Source of the DNA: Dissulfurirhabdus thermomarina
Lineage (GTDB): Bacteria; Desulfobacterota; Dissulfuribacteria; Dissulfuribacterales; Dissulfurirhabdaceae
DNA: 64,000 nt
Assembly (NCBI RefSeq): GCF_012979235.1
Contig: NZ_JAATWC010000002.1
Span: 230,163 to 294,162, forward strand
Direction of reading: 5' to 3'
The first letter of the stretch is position 1. Every line of letters starts with the position of its first letter. A program made the position numbers and the translations under genes. The notes beneath the pieces were generated by a model that saw nothing but the letters and a program-made list of their open reading frames with translations, was not told the DNA's origin and searched no databases. This document shows positions 35,773 to 44,349 of the stretch, piece after piece.

Positions 35773-36694
35773 GGCCGTAGACCTCGGCGAGGATCTCCCG
35801 CCCGCCGGCCTCCAGGATCTCGTCCGCGAGATCGCGGCCGATCCGCGCCGCGTCCGCCGCCGGCCCCTCGGCGTTCCGTCGGACGATGCGGCGGCCCGCT
35901 TCGTCCGCCACGAGTCCCTCCATGGAGAGCCGGTCCCCGTCGAGGCGGGCCAGCCCCCCGATGGGGACCTGGCACCCCCCCTCGAGCCGGGCGAGGAAGG
36001 CCCGCTCCGCGCGGACGCAGGTCGCGGTGGCCGTGTCCGCCAGCGGCGCGAGGATCTCGCGGGTGCGGGGGTCATTCGAGCGGAGCTCGATGCCGAGCGC
36101 TCCCTGCCCCACGGCGGGCAAGAGGACGCCGGCGTCCACCACCTCGGTGATCCGGTCCGCCAGCCCCAGGCGCCGGAGCCCGGCCACGGCGAGCAGGATG
36201 GCGTCGAAGGCGCCCTCGTCGAGCTTCCGAAGCCGGGTATCGAGGTTGCCCCTGAGGGAGTGGATCTCGAGGTCGGGCCGGCGAAGACGCAGCTGCGCCA
36301 TGCGGCGGAGGCTGCTCGTCCCCACCCGGGCGCCCTCGGGGAGGGTCTCCAGGGTGAGCCCCGGCCGGGCCACCAGGGCGTCCCGCGGGTCCTCCCGGCG
36401 GGGGAAGACCGAGACCTCGAGCCCCTCGGGGGTCTCCGCCGGGACGTCCTTCAGGCTGTGGACGGCGAGGTCGGCCTCTCCCCGAAGCAGCGCCTCCTCG
36501 ATCTCCTTCACGAAGAGCCCCTTGCCCCCCACCTTGGCCAGGGGGACGTCGAGGATCTTGTCGCCCTTGGTCACCACCCGGACGAGTTCCACCTCGACTC
36601 CGGGCCACCGGGCCTCGATCTGTTCCTTGACCCAGGTGCTCTGGGCCAGGGCCAGGGCGCTCTTCCGGGTGGCGAGTCTGAGTCGTTCAGGCAT
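35765..36694 (-). CDS. hemC: Porphobilinogen deaminase (hydroxymethylbilane synthase)
   Basis: 309 residues. RLATRKSALALAQSTWVK opens it; HSLKDVPAETPEGLE, GTSSLRRMAQLRLRRPDL and RGNLDTRLRKL form the active site; the dipyrromethane-anchoring Cys is in LEGGCQVPIGGLARL. It polymerises four porphobilinogens. ATG 36694 is preceded by GAGGA; a longer frame upstream (to 36727) lacks conserved sequence. Its end overlaps the cobA-hemD start. Confidence 0.96.
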   Translation of the reverse strand: MPERLRLATRKSALALAQSTWVKEQIEARWPGVEVELVRVVTKGDKILDVPLAKVGGKGLFVKEIEEALLRGEADLAVHSLKDVPAETPEGLEVSVFPRREDPRDALVARPGLTLETLPEGARVGTSSLRRMAQLRLRRPDLEIHSLRGNLDTRLRKLDEGAFDAILLAVAGLRRLGLADRITEVVDAGVLLPAVGQGALGIELRSNDPRTREILAPLADTATATCVRAERAFLARLEGGCQVPIGGLARLDGDRLSMEGLVADEAGRRIVRRNAEGPAADAARIGRDLADEILEAGGREILAEVYGHA

Positions 36695-36846
36695 GGGGAT
36701 CCTCGATGGCGCCGCACGTGTCACCAAGCGACGACGTCGGCGGCGCTTGGCAGCACTTGGCGGCGGTTTCCACGCGTTGCGTCATGACGGTGCCGGCGGA
36801 GACGGAGACGCCCGCCTCACCCGGGGCCCGGTCGGAGACGGCGGTC

Positions 36847-37077
36847 TCAGCCCCCGCAGGAGCCGCAGTTGCTGCTGGAGCACCCGCTGCAGCCGCCCCC
36901 GCCGGGGGTCTTCCCGGTGCCGACGAAGGTGGCCCCGCTCTTGAAGGCGAAGGCGGACAGCTTCTTGCGGACCTCGGGGCTTGCGCACTTCGGGCACTTC
37001 ACGTCGGACCGGCCGCCGAGGACCAGTTCCTCGAAACATTCGCCGCAGGCGGCGCACTCGAACTCGTAGATGGGCAT
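36847..37077 (-). CDS. FmdB-type zinc ribbon protein
   Basis: 76 residues. MPIYEFECAACGECFEELV is the FmdB-family signature and VKCPKCASPEV completes the four-Cys zinc ribbon. The tail is Gly/Ser/Cys-rich (GCSGCSSSNCGSCGG), seen in many anaerobe members. Role unknown; such proteins are often cited as regulators without proof. The 152 bases between it and hemC show nothing recognisable. Confidence 0.88.
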   Translation of the reverse strand: MPIYEFECAACGECFEELVLGGRSDVKCPKCASPEVRKKLSAFAFKSGATFVGTGKTPGGGGCSGCSSSNCGSCGG

Positions 37078-37089
37078 CCGAAGCCCTCC

Positions 37090-38049
37090 TCAGGCCGCGT
37101 CCCCCGCCTCCAGCGCCTCCAGGACGGCGGCGGCGAGCAACGGCACCATGATCTCGTGGTGGCCGGTGAGGTGGATCCCCCGGCCGCCCTGTAAGGTAGG
37201 CCGCTGCACCACGTTTGTCAAAGGCCGGTAGTGACGGATGAAATCCATGTTCACCGTGGTGAAGCGTTCCACGCGGTGCCCCACGTTCCGCACCAGGGTG
37301 AGGGCCTTCAGGAAGACCTCCGGCAGGAGCACCGCGGACCCCACGTGGAGGAGCACGCCGCCCTCGAGGCCCGCCACCAGGGTGGCGAAGCGGCGGAAGT
37401 CGAGGTGGCTGGCACGGCCGATGGCCGCCCCGTCGGCGCCGGGGTGGATGTGGATGATGTCCGTGCCCACGGCCACGTGGACCGTGACAGGGACCCCGAG
37501 GCGCCAGGCGGAGGCGAGGAGGCTCTGGTCGAGGTGGGGGAAACCGGCGGCCGCCAGGGCCTCCCCCACCCCTTCGCCGAGGCCCTTCCCCTCCGCCGCG
37601 GCCCGGCGGACGGCCTCGTTGAGGAACTCGCCCGTCTCCCGCGCGGCCCCGAACTGCCCCTCCCCGAGGACGGCCGCCACGTCCTCGGAGGTCCGCCCCG
37701 CCATGGCGATCTCGGCATCGTGGACGATGCCGGCCCCGTTCAGGGCGATGCCGGAGAGGATCCCCCGGTGCATGAGGTCGATGAGGACGGGATTCAGCCC
37801 CACCTTGATGACGTGGGCGCCCATGGCGAGGAGCACGGGGCGGCCGCCCCGCACGGCGGCGGCCACGGCCGCGGCGGCGGCGCGCAGGTCCTCGGCGGCC
37901 AGCTGGCGCGGAAGCGCGGCCAGGAGGTCGGCCACCCGCATCCCGGCCGAGAGCGGGCGGGCGAAGTCGCCGAGGCCCACCTTGCTGGGCCGGTCGTGGA
38001 GGGAGTAGGTCCGGAGCGCCCCCAGGTCGAAGGGTTCGGGATACTTCAT
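37090..38049 (-). CDS. Deoxyhypusine-synthase-like protein of unknown function
   Basis: 319 residues. The central stretch LAMGAHVIKVGLNPVLIDLM then IALNGAGIVHDAEIAMAG and RTSEDVAAVLGEG resembles the NAD-binding core of the deoxyhypusine synthase fold, and HVAVGTDIIHIHPGADGAAIG follows. Bacteria with this gene lack eIF5A, so hypusine formation is unlikely and the true reaction is not known to me. It is 12 bases upstream of fmdB in the same direction. Repeat copy C abuts its start codon. Confidence 0.6.
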   Translation of the reverse strand: MKYPEPFDLGALRTYSLHDRPSKVGLGDFARPLSAGMRVADLLAALPRQLAAEDLRAAAAAVAAAVRGGRPVLLAMGAHVIKVGLNPVLIDLMHRGILSGIALNGAGIVHDAEIAMAGRTSEDVAAVLGEGQFGAARETGEFLNEAVRRAAAEGKGLGEGVGEALAAAGFPHLDQSLLASAWRLGVPVTVHVAVGTDIIHIHPGADGAAIGRASHLDFRRFATLVAGLEGGVLLHVGSAVLLPEVFLKALTLVRNVGHRVERFTTVNMDFIRHYRPLTNVVQRPTLQGGRGIHLTGHHEIMVPLLAAAVLEALEAGDAA

Positions 38050-38269
38050 GACGGCCTCGTATGAAAAGTCCTCAGGCTCCTCGACGTTTCGTGCAGATTT
38101 GGCCTTCCATCGTCAGAATCCACACGAAGCAGGGTATGGATAGGCGAGAATCGCCAAGGACAAGGCGCGCCCACCGCGAGGAACGAGGCGTCGCCGGGGA
38201 CCGCGAGGGACCGAGGGGCTTGAAGCACCACCGCCAAGCGTCCCGCTTGGTGATTCTCGCGACGCCATC
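38050..38269 (+). repeat. Dispersed intergenic repeat, copy C (variant)
   Basis: 220 bases from GACGGCCTCGTA to CGCGACGCCATC. It shares GAGAATCGCCAAGGACAAGG and CGCGAGGAACGAGGCG with copy A but lacks the GTACGCCGCAGTGACG block, and has extra sequence near its left end. It fills almost all of the gap between gmhA and the deoxyhypusine-synthase-like gene, starting next to the start codon of one and ending 2 bases from the stop of the other. Confidence 0.65.
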
Positions 38270-38271
38270 CT

Positions 38272-38868
38272 TCATGGCGCCGCAAAGAGGATCCGCTCCA
38301 CCAGGTCGCACAGGAGATGGCCCAGGAAGATCTGGACCTCCTGGATCCGCGGCGTGTCGTCGGAGGCGGCCCGGAGGACCAGGTCGGCGGTCTCGGCCAT
38401 GCGCCCCCCGCCGCGGCCCGTGAGGGCCACCGTCCTGAGGCCCGCCTCCCGGGCGGCGGCCAGGGCCTTGACCACGTTGGGGGAGTGGCCGCTGGTGCTG
38501 ATCCCCACCGCCATGTCACCGGGCCGGCCCAGGGCCTGGACCTGCTTCGCGAAGACGTCGTCGAAGGAGTAGTCGTTCCCCACGGCGGTGAGGATGGAGG
38601 TGTCGGTGGTCAGCGCGATGCCCGGGAGGGGGCGCCGTTCCATGCGGAAGCGGTTGACGAACTCGGCGGCCAGGTGCTGCGCGTCGGCGGCGCTCCCCCC
38701 GTTGCCGAAGAAGAAGACCCGCCCGCCGCCGCGGAACACCTCGGCCATCTCTCGGGCCAAGGCGACGAGGCGCCCGCCCTCCGAGGCGAGGGTGGCGCGC
38801 TTGGCCGCCAGCGAGGCCTCCAGGGCCTCTTCGAGCAGGGGGACAAAGGGGTCGGTCTGCCGGGACAT
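38272..38868 (-). CDS. gmhA: SIS-domain phosphoheptose isomerase (GmhA-like)
   Basis: 198 residues. FFFGNGGSAADAQHLAAEFVNRF is the GmhA sugar-phosphate loop, with ALTTDTSILTAVGNDYSFD, GISTSGHSPNVVKAL and TGRGGGRM completing the SIS fold. IQEVQIFLGHLLCDLVE near the C-terminus holds the conserved active-site Glu/His. It converts sedoheptulose 7-phosphate to heptose 7-phosphate for lipopolysaccharide core. No other heptose genes are nearby. Confidence 0.9.
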   Translation of the reverse strand: MSRQTDPFVPLLEEALEASLAAKRATLASEGGRLVALAREMAEVFRGGGRVFFFGNGGSAADAQHLAAEFVNRFRMERRPLPGIALTTDTSILTAVGNDYSFDDVFAKQVQALGRPGDMAVGISTSGHSPNVVKALAAAREAGLRTVALTGRGGGRMAETADLVLRAASDDTPRIQEVQIFLGHLLCDLVERILFAAP

Positions 38869-38950
38869 GGGGCGTCAGCTAAATACGTGCCCGGCGCCTT
38901 GTCAACGGGCGCCGGGAACCGCCGGGGCGGCGTCCGGGGCCCGGCGGGTC

Positions 38951-39964
38951 TCAGACGGTCCCCACCCGGTTCCGTCCCCCCTCCTTGGCCGCGTAGAGGC
39001 CCGCATCGGCCTGCTGGATGAGGTCCTCCGGCCCGCCGCCCTTCCCCGGCGCCGCCGCCGCCGCCCCGAGGCTCACGGTGACGTGGTCCGCCACGGGGGA
39101 GGCCTCGTGGGGGATCCCCAGGGCCTCCACCGCCGCCCGGATGGCCTCGGCCCGCTTCCGGGCGCCATCGATCCCGGTCTCGGGGAGGATCGCCGCGAAC
39201 TCCTCGCCGCCGTAGCGGGCGGCGAGGTCCCCCGGCCGCCGCATGGCCTTCTCCACGGCCGCGGCCACCTGCTTGAGGCAGTCGTCGCCCTCGAGGTGGC
39301 CGTAGGTGTCGTTGTAGGCCTTGAAGTGATCGATGTCGAGGAGGACGAGGCCCAGCTCGTGCCCGTCCCGGGCGGCCCGGCGCCATTCCCGCGCGAGGGC
39401 CTCGTCGAAACGCCGGCGGTTGGCGATGCCGGTGAGCCCGTCCAGGGTGGAGAGCCGCTCCAGGGCGGCGTTGCTCTCTTCCAGCCTCCGCTCGCTCTCC
39501 TTCAGGGCGAGGAAGGCCTGGTCGCGCTGGACGTGGTAGAGGTAGGCCCGGGAGTGGTAGCGGATCCGGGCGATGAGCTCGATGCTGTCGGGGAGCTTCA
39601 CCAGGTAGTCGTTGGCGCCCACGGCGAAGGCCTCGCTCTTCACCACCGGGTCCTCCTTGACGGAGAGGACGATGATGGGGATGCGGCGGGTCTTCGGGTT
39701 GGCCCGGTAGTAGCGGACCAGGGTGAGCCCGTCGATGTCGGGCATGACGAGGTCCTGGAGGATCACCGTGGGATGCCACTCCACCGCGGTCTTCACCGCC
39801 TGGCCGGGGTCCTGGCAGTAGAGGAACTCGATCTCGGGATCCTTCTCGAGGGCCCGGCGGACCGCCTCCGCGATCATGGGCTGGTCGTCCACCAGGAGCA
39901 CGGAGGGATGGAGGTCGAGCTCGTCGTGGAGGATGTCGGGGAAGGTCACATCCGGTCCGGTCAT
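38951..39964 (-). CDS. wspR: WspR-like response regulator diguanylate cyclase
   Basis: 337 residues. The receiver domain (VLLVDDQPMIAEAV, phospho-Asp in VILQDLVMPDIDG) is joined by a coiled coil to a GGDEF domain with active loop RYGGEEFAAILP. An RxxD inhibitory site (RPGD) lies five residues before it. Made active by phosphorylation, it should synthesise cyclic-di-GMP. The start ATG overlaps the cheB stop as ATGA, so it is the last gene of the Wsp-like operon. Confidence 0.93.
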   Translation of the reverse strand: MTGPDVTFPDILHDELDLHPSVLLVDDQPMIAEAVRRALEKDPEIEFLYCQDPGQAVKTAVEWHPTVILQDLVMPDIDGLTLVRYYRANPKTRRIPIIVLSVKEDPVVKSEAFAVGANDYLVKLPDSIELIARIRYHSRAYLYHVQRDQAFLALKESERRLEESNAALERLSTLDGLTGIANRRRFDEALAREWRRAARDGHELGLVLLDIDHFKAYNDTYGHLEGDDCLKQVAAAVEKAMRRPGDLAARYGGEEFAAILPETGIDGARKRAEAIRAAVEALGIPHEASPVADHVTVSLGAAAAAPGKGGGPEDLIQQADAGLYAAKEGGRNRVGTV

Positions 39965-40986
39965 GACGGCCGCCTCCCCTTTCGAAAGTAGTCCAGGACC
40001 GCCCGCCCCGCCTCGTCCGGGGGCAGGACGTCCACGGCGGCCCCCAGCTCGGCCGCCGCCTTGGGCATGCCGTAGACGGCACAGCTCGCCTTGTCCTGCG
40101 CCACGGTATACCATCCCGCCGCCCGGAGCGCGAGGAGTCCCTCGGCGCCGTCGCGCCCCATGCCCGTGAGCAGCACCGCCGCCCCGGCCCCGGGCCTGTT
40201 CCGCGCCAGGCAGTGGAAGGCCACGTCCACGCTGGGCCGGTAGGGGTGCTCCCGGGGCTCCTCGGTATAGGCCACGCGGCCGTCCCTCCGGAAGACCAGG
40301 TGGTCGTTGGTCTCGGCCACCAGGACCTCCCCCGGCCGGGGCCGGTCACCGGGACGCGCCACCCGCACCCGGAGCGGGGTCTGGGTGTCGAGCCAGTCCG
40401 CCATCCCCCGGGCGAACCTCGCGTCCACGTGCTGGATCACCACCACCGGCGCGGGGAACTCCTTCGGCAAGACCGCGAGCAGGCGGGCCAGGGCCTGCGG
40501 GCCGCCCGTGGATGCCCCGATCACCAGGAGGTCGGGGCGGCGCGGCGCCTCGAGGGGGCGTTCCCGGAAGGCGGGGCGGCTCCGGGCCGCCCCCCGGGAG
40601 GCCTGGATCAACTTCTCGAGGGTGGCGATCTTTCGGAGGAGGGGCGCCGATGCCTCGGCGTCGGCGCAGGTCGGGGTCGGGACCGCGTCCAGGGCCCCGG
40701 CCCCCAGGGCCTCGAAGACGCGGCCGGCATTGCCCTGGACCGAGGCCGTGACCACCAGGATGGCGCAGGGGGAACGCTCCATGATCCGCCGGGTGGCCTC
40801 GACGCCGTCCATCACGGGCATGATGAGGTCCATGAGGATGAGGTCCGGGGTGTCCATGGCGGCGAAATCCACGGCCTCGGAGCCGTTTCTCGCCACCCAG
40901 GCCACCTCGTGCTCCGGCGCGGCCTTGAGGGTCCGGCGGAGGCATGCCACCGCCGTCTCCGAGTCGTTGACGATCCCCAGCCTCAT
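39961..40986 (-). CDS. wspF: CheB/WspF-like chemotaxis methylesterase
   Basis: 341 residues. Receiver domain with phospho-Asp in LILMDLIMPVMDG, linker, then methylesterase with the Ser nucleophile in VIGASTGGPQALARLL, His in VVIQHVDARFARGMADWL and Asp in VLLTGMGRDGAEGL. It removes methyl groups from the receptors and damps the pathway. ATG 40986 gives the usual receiver N-terminus; an upstream in-frame ATG exists (41022). Followed by wspR with a 4-base overlap. Confidence 0.92.
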   Translation of the reverse strand: MRLGIVNDSETAVACLRRTLKAAPEHEVAWVARNGSEAVDFAAMDTPDLILMDLIMPVMDGVEATRRIMERSPCAILVVTASVQGNAGRVFEALGAGALDAVPTPTCADAEASAPLLRKIATLEKLIQASRGAARSRPAFRERPLEAPRRPDLLVIGASTGGPQALARLLAVLPKEFPAPVVVIQHVDARFARGMADWLDTQTPLRVRVARPGDRPRPGEVLVAETNDHLVFRRDGRVAYTEEPREHPYRPSVDVAFHCLARNRPGAGAAVLLTGMGRDGAEGLLALRAAGWYTVAQDKASCAVYGMPKAAAELGAAVDVLPPDEAGRAVLDYFRKGRRPS

Positions 40987-41040
40987 ACCATGTTCCCGTC
41001 CGTTCCGGTCCCGGGGCATCACGACCCCGGCCGCCGCTCC

Positions 41041-44000
41041 CTACCCTTCCACGGGCCCGCCGATGAGTTCTTCCACCGCCCGGACGAAGGTCTCGTCGTG
41101 GAAGCTCCCCTTTGTGAGATAGTAGTCCGCCCCGGCCTCGAGCCCCCGCCGCCGGTCGTCCTCCCGGTCCTTGTACGAGACGATCACCACGGGGAGACGC
41201 GCCAGGCGGGGGTCGCTGCGGATGTGGCGCACCAGCTCGACCCCGTCCATCCTCGGCATGTCGACGTCGGTGATCACCAGGTCGTAGGCCCCGGTCCGGA
41301 CGGCGTTCCAGCCGTCCATGCCGTCCACCCCGACGTCCACGCGGTAGCCGCGGGCGGTGAGCATCTTCCGTTCCACCTCGCGCACGGTGATGGAATCGTC
41401 CACCACGAGGATCCGCTTGGCGGAGGTGCGATCCCGCGGGCTCCGCCAGGAGATGCCCCGGACCCGGCTCCGGGATACCAGGGCGTCCATGGACCGGACC
41501 ATGTCCTCCACGTCCACGATGAGGGTCGGACTGCCGTCCTCGAGCGTGGCGGCGGCGGCGATGTCCTGCACCTTGCCGAGCCGCGGGTCCAGTGCCCGGA
41601 CCACCAGCTCCTGGGCCCCGGCCAGCCGGTCCACGAGGAGCCCGTAGCGGCTCTGGCGATCGCTCAGGATCAGCGCATAGAGCGTCTCCCCCGGCGTCCC
41701 CTCGGAGAGCCCGAAGAGCTGCCGCGCCGAGACGATGCCGATCCGTTCCTCCTTCCAGGTCAGATACTGCCGGCCCTCGATCTCGGCGATATCCTCCGGC
41801 GTCATCTCCACCACGTGGTCCACGGCGAAGAGGGGGAAGGCGTAGGTCTCCCCGTCGACCTCGGCCAAGAGGACCCGCACCACCGAGAGCGTGATGGGGA
41901 GCTGGAGTTCGAACCGGGTCCCCTCGCCCGGCACCGAGGAGGCCCGGACCACGCCCCGGACCTCCTGGACGGCGCTCCGGACCACGTCCAGCCCCACGCC
42001 CCGGCCCGAGAGCTCGCTCACCGTCCCCCGGGTGGTGAACCCCGGCAGGAAGAGGAAATCCAGGAGCTCCGACTCGCTGAGATCCGCCGCCATGGACTTG
42101 GAGACGAGCTTCTTCCGGACCACCTCCCGGCGCAGGGCGTCGTAGTCGATGCCGGCGCCGTCGTCGGCCACCACGATGTTGAGCATGCCGGCCTTGTGGC
42201 GCGCCTCGAGGCGGATGACGCCCTCGCGCGGCTTCCCGGCGGCCTCCCGGCGATCGGGGGCCTCCAGGCCGTGGTCCAGGGCGTTTCGAACCAGGTGGTT
42301 GAGCGGCGCCTCCAGCTTCTCCATGATCTCCCGGTCCACCGGGGTGTCCAGGCCGGCCGTCTCGAGCCGGACCGCCTTGCCGAGCTGGCGGGCCAGGTCC
42401 CGGACCAGCCGGGGGAAGGGCCGGATCCCCTCGGCGAAGGGCCGCATGCGGGCGGAAAGGATCTCACGGTAGAGGGCGTTGGAGAGGGTGGCCACCTGGC
42501 CGGTCCGGAGATTGATCTCCTCCTGGAACTCGCCGAGCCGCTCCCGGGCCCCGTCGACCAGGTGCCGGATGCGGGCCGCCGCCTCCACCGCCCGCTCTCC
42601 ACGTTCCCCGGCGGCCAGCGCCTCCAGGAGATCCCCCAGGGATCGAAAGGCCCGGTCCTGCTCCTTCTTGGCGGACAGGAGCCGGCGGCCGAGGTCCGGG
42701 ATCCATCGCGAGGTGACCAGGTTTTCCCCCGCCAGCCCCATGAGCCGGTTGAGCCCCTCCGCCGAGACGCGGACGGCGGTATCCCTGGGCGGAGACCCGG
42801 CCGCGGCGCCGGCCGGCGGCGGATTCGGGGCGGCGGCCGTCCCGGCGCCGCCCTTGGAATCGCCGGCCGCTTCCCGTCCCGCCAGGGCCCGGATCGCCGC
42901 CGCCGTGTCCGACATCTCCCCGGCGCGGTCCCGGATCCAGGCGGCCATCTCGTCCTCCGGGCACTTCGTCAGGCGGGCGAGGAGGTCCACGCCGCGGAGG
43001 AGGACGTCCACCTCGTCGCCGCCGAGGGTCACCTCGCCCCGGAGGACCGCCGAGAAGACGTCCTCCAGGGCGTGGGCCACCGCCACCACGGCGTCCAGGC
43101 CCACGATCCGCGCCGCCCCCTTCACCGAGTGGGCCGCCCGCATGAGGCCCTCCAGTACCTCGCGGTCCCCGGGCCGCCGCTCCAGCTCCAGGAGCCCGTC
43201 GCCCAAGGCGCCGCAGTGGGTGGCGGCGTCCTGCCGGAAGAGCTCCAGCATGGAAAGGTCGCCGTATTCTCCCAGGGCCCCGGGCGGCACCGAGGAGTCC
43301 GGTTCCGCCGCCGGCTCGGCGTCCCCGGGAGAAAGGAGCGCCCGGACCGCCTCGGACAGCGCCGCCGCCTCCCGTCCCTTGGCCTCGCCGAGGGCGGAGA
43401 GATCCGCCTCGGACAGCGCCGCCACCCCGGAGAGGAAATCCACGCCGCGGAGGAGGACGTCCACCTCGTCGCCGCCGAGGGTCACCTCGCCCCGGAGGAC
43501 CGCCGAGAAGACGTCCTCCAGGGCGTGGGCCACCGCCACCACGGCGTCCAGGCCCACGATCCGCGCCGCCCCCTTCACCGAGTGGGCCGCCCGCATGAGG
43601 CCCTCCAGTACCTCGCGGTCCCCGGGCCGCCGCTCCAGCTCCAGGAGCCCGTCGCCCAAGGCGCCGCAGTGGGTGCCCGCCTCCTGCCGGAAGAGCTCCA
43701 GCATGGAAAGGTCGCCGTATTCTCCCAGGGCCCCGGGCGGCACCGAGGAGTCCGGTTCCGCCGCCGGCTCGGCGTCCCCGGGAGAAAGGAGCGCCCGGAC
43801 CGCCTCGGACAGCGCCGCCGCCTCCCGTCCCTTGGCCTCGCCGAGGGCGGAGAGATCCGCCTCGGACAGCGCCGCCACCCCGGAGAGGAAATCCACGCCG
43901 CGGAGGAGGACGTCCACCTCGTCGCCGCCGAGGGTCACCTCGCCCCGGAGGACCGCCGAGAAGACGTCCTCCAGGGCGTGGGCCACCGCCACCACGGCGT

Positions 44001-44190
44001 CCAGGCCCACGATCCGCGCCGCCCCCTTCACCGAGTGGGCCGCCCGCATGAGGCCCTCCAGTACCTCGCGGTCCCCGGGCCGCCGCTCCAGCTCCAGGAG
44101 CCCGTCGCCCAAGGCGCCGCAGTGGGTGCCCGCCTCCTGCCGGAAGAGCTCCAGCATGGAAAGGTCGCCGTATTCCGTCCCGCCGCTCAC
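41041..44190 (-). CDS. wspE: CheA/WspE-like hybrid histidine kinase with three tandem HPt domains
   Basis: 1049 residues from GTG 44190 (GAGG upstream). It has three HPt domains, each with AAHSVKGAARIVG, giving phospho-His at residues 52, 203 and 354. A dimerisation region comes next, then the ATPase domain (LNHLVRNALDHGLE, DDGAGIDY, SGRGVGLDVVRSAV), a CheW-like domain (AFPLFAVDHVVEM) and a C-terminal receiver (LVITDVDMPRMDG). WspE normally has one HPt and is about 750 residues. The extra length is explained by a 453-base tandem duplication. The kinase phosphorylates WspR and WspF. Confidence 0.93.
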   Translation of the reverse strand: MSGGTEYGDLSMLELFRQEAGTHCGALGDGLLELERRPGDREVLEGLMRAAHSVKGAARIVGLDAVVAVAHALEDVFSAVLRGEVTLGGDEVDVLLRGVDFLSGVAALSEADLSALGEAKGREAAALSEAVRALLSPGDAEPAAEPDSSVPPGALGEYGDLSMLELFRQEAGTHCGALGDGLLELERRPGDREVLEGLMRAAHSVKGAARIVGLDAVVAVAHALEDVFSAVLRGEVTLGGDEVDVLLRGVDFLSGVAALSEADLSALGEAKGREAAALSEAVRALLSPGDAEPAAEPDSSVPPGALGEYGDLSMLELFRQDAATHCGALGDGLLELERRPGDREVLEGLMRAAHSVKGAARIVGLDAVVAVAHALEDVFSAVLRGEVTLGGDEVDVLLRGVDLLARLTKCPEDEMAAWIRDRAGEMSDTAAAIRALAGREAAGDSKGGAGTAAAPNPPPAGAAAGSPPRDTAVRVSAEGLNRLMGLAGENLVTSRWIPDLGRRLLSAKKEQDRAFRSLGDLLEALAAGERGERAVEAAARIRHLVDGARERLGEFQEEINLRTGQVATLSNALYREILSARMRPFAEGIRPFPRLVRDLARQLGKAVRLETAGLDTPVDREIMEKLEAPLNHLVRNALDHGLEAPDRREAAGKPREGVIRLEARHKAGMLNIVVADDGAGIDYDALRREVVRKKLVSKSMAADLSESELLDFLFLPGFTTRGTVSELSGRGVGLDVVRSAVQEVRGVVRASSVPGEGTRFELQLPITLSVVRVLLAEVDGETYAFPLFAVDHVVEMTPEDIAEIEGRQYLTWKEERIGIVSARQLFGLSEGTPGETLYALILSDRQSRYGLLVDRLAGAQELVVRALDPRLGKVQDIAAAATLEDGSPTLIVDVEDMVRSMDALVSRSRVRGISWRSPRDRTSAKRILVVDDSITVREVERKMLTARGYRVDVGVDGMDGWNAVRTGAYDLVITDVDMPRMDGVELVRHIRSDPRLARLPVVIVSYKDREDDRRRGLEAGADYYLTKGSFHDETFVRAVEELIGGPVEG
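42986..44169 (-). repeat. Tandem 453-base repeat encoding HPt domains
   Basis: Unit 1 (43717-44169) and unit 2 (43264-43716) look identical base for base over all 453 bases (151 codons). A third, partial unit (42986-43263) matches except for a four-base cluster that changes Glu-Ala-Gly to Asp-Ala-Ala, then diverges. The phase is preserved, so each unit adds one complete HPt plus linker. Confidence 0.9.
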
Positions 44191-44194
44191 GCCA

Positions 44195-44349
44195 GGTGGC
44201 CTCGCGAAAAAACCTCCGAGTGGATGGCCAAGCAAGAATCGCCCCATGCAAGGCGCGAAGATGTCGCGGAATGCAGCGTGCTCAAGTACGCCGCAATGAC
44301 GGGAGCATCCGAGGCAACGCAGCAGCCCGCGATTTTTTGCGACACCATC
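44195..44349 (+). repeat. Dispersed intergenic repeat, copy D
   Basis: 155 bases from GGTGGCCTCGCG to GCGACACCATC. The core matches copy B: AGTGGATGGCC, ATGCAAGGCGCGAAGATGTCG, AAGTACGCCGCAATGACGGG, GCATCCGAGGCAAC. It fills the whole gap between wspD and wspE, and its last two bases are part of the wspD stop codon. Confidence 0.75.

Noticed and set aside
41041..44190. CRISPR-like or minisatellite array in the kinase gene
   Set aside because: The repeats are whole protein domains (453 bases, in phase), with no spacers.
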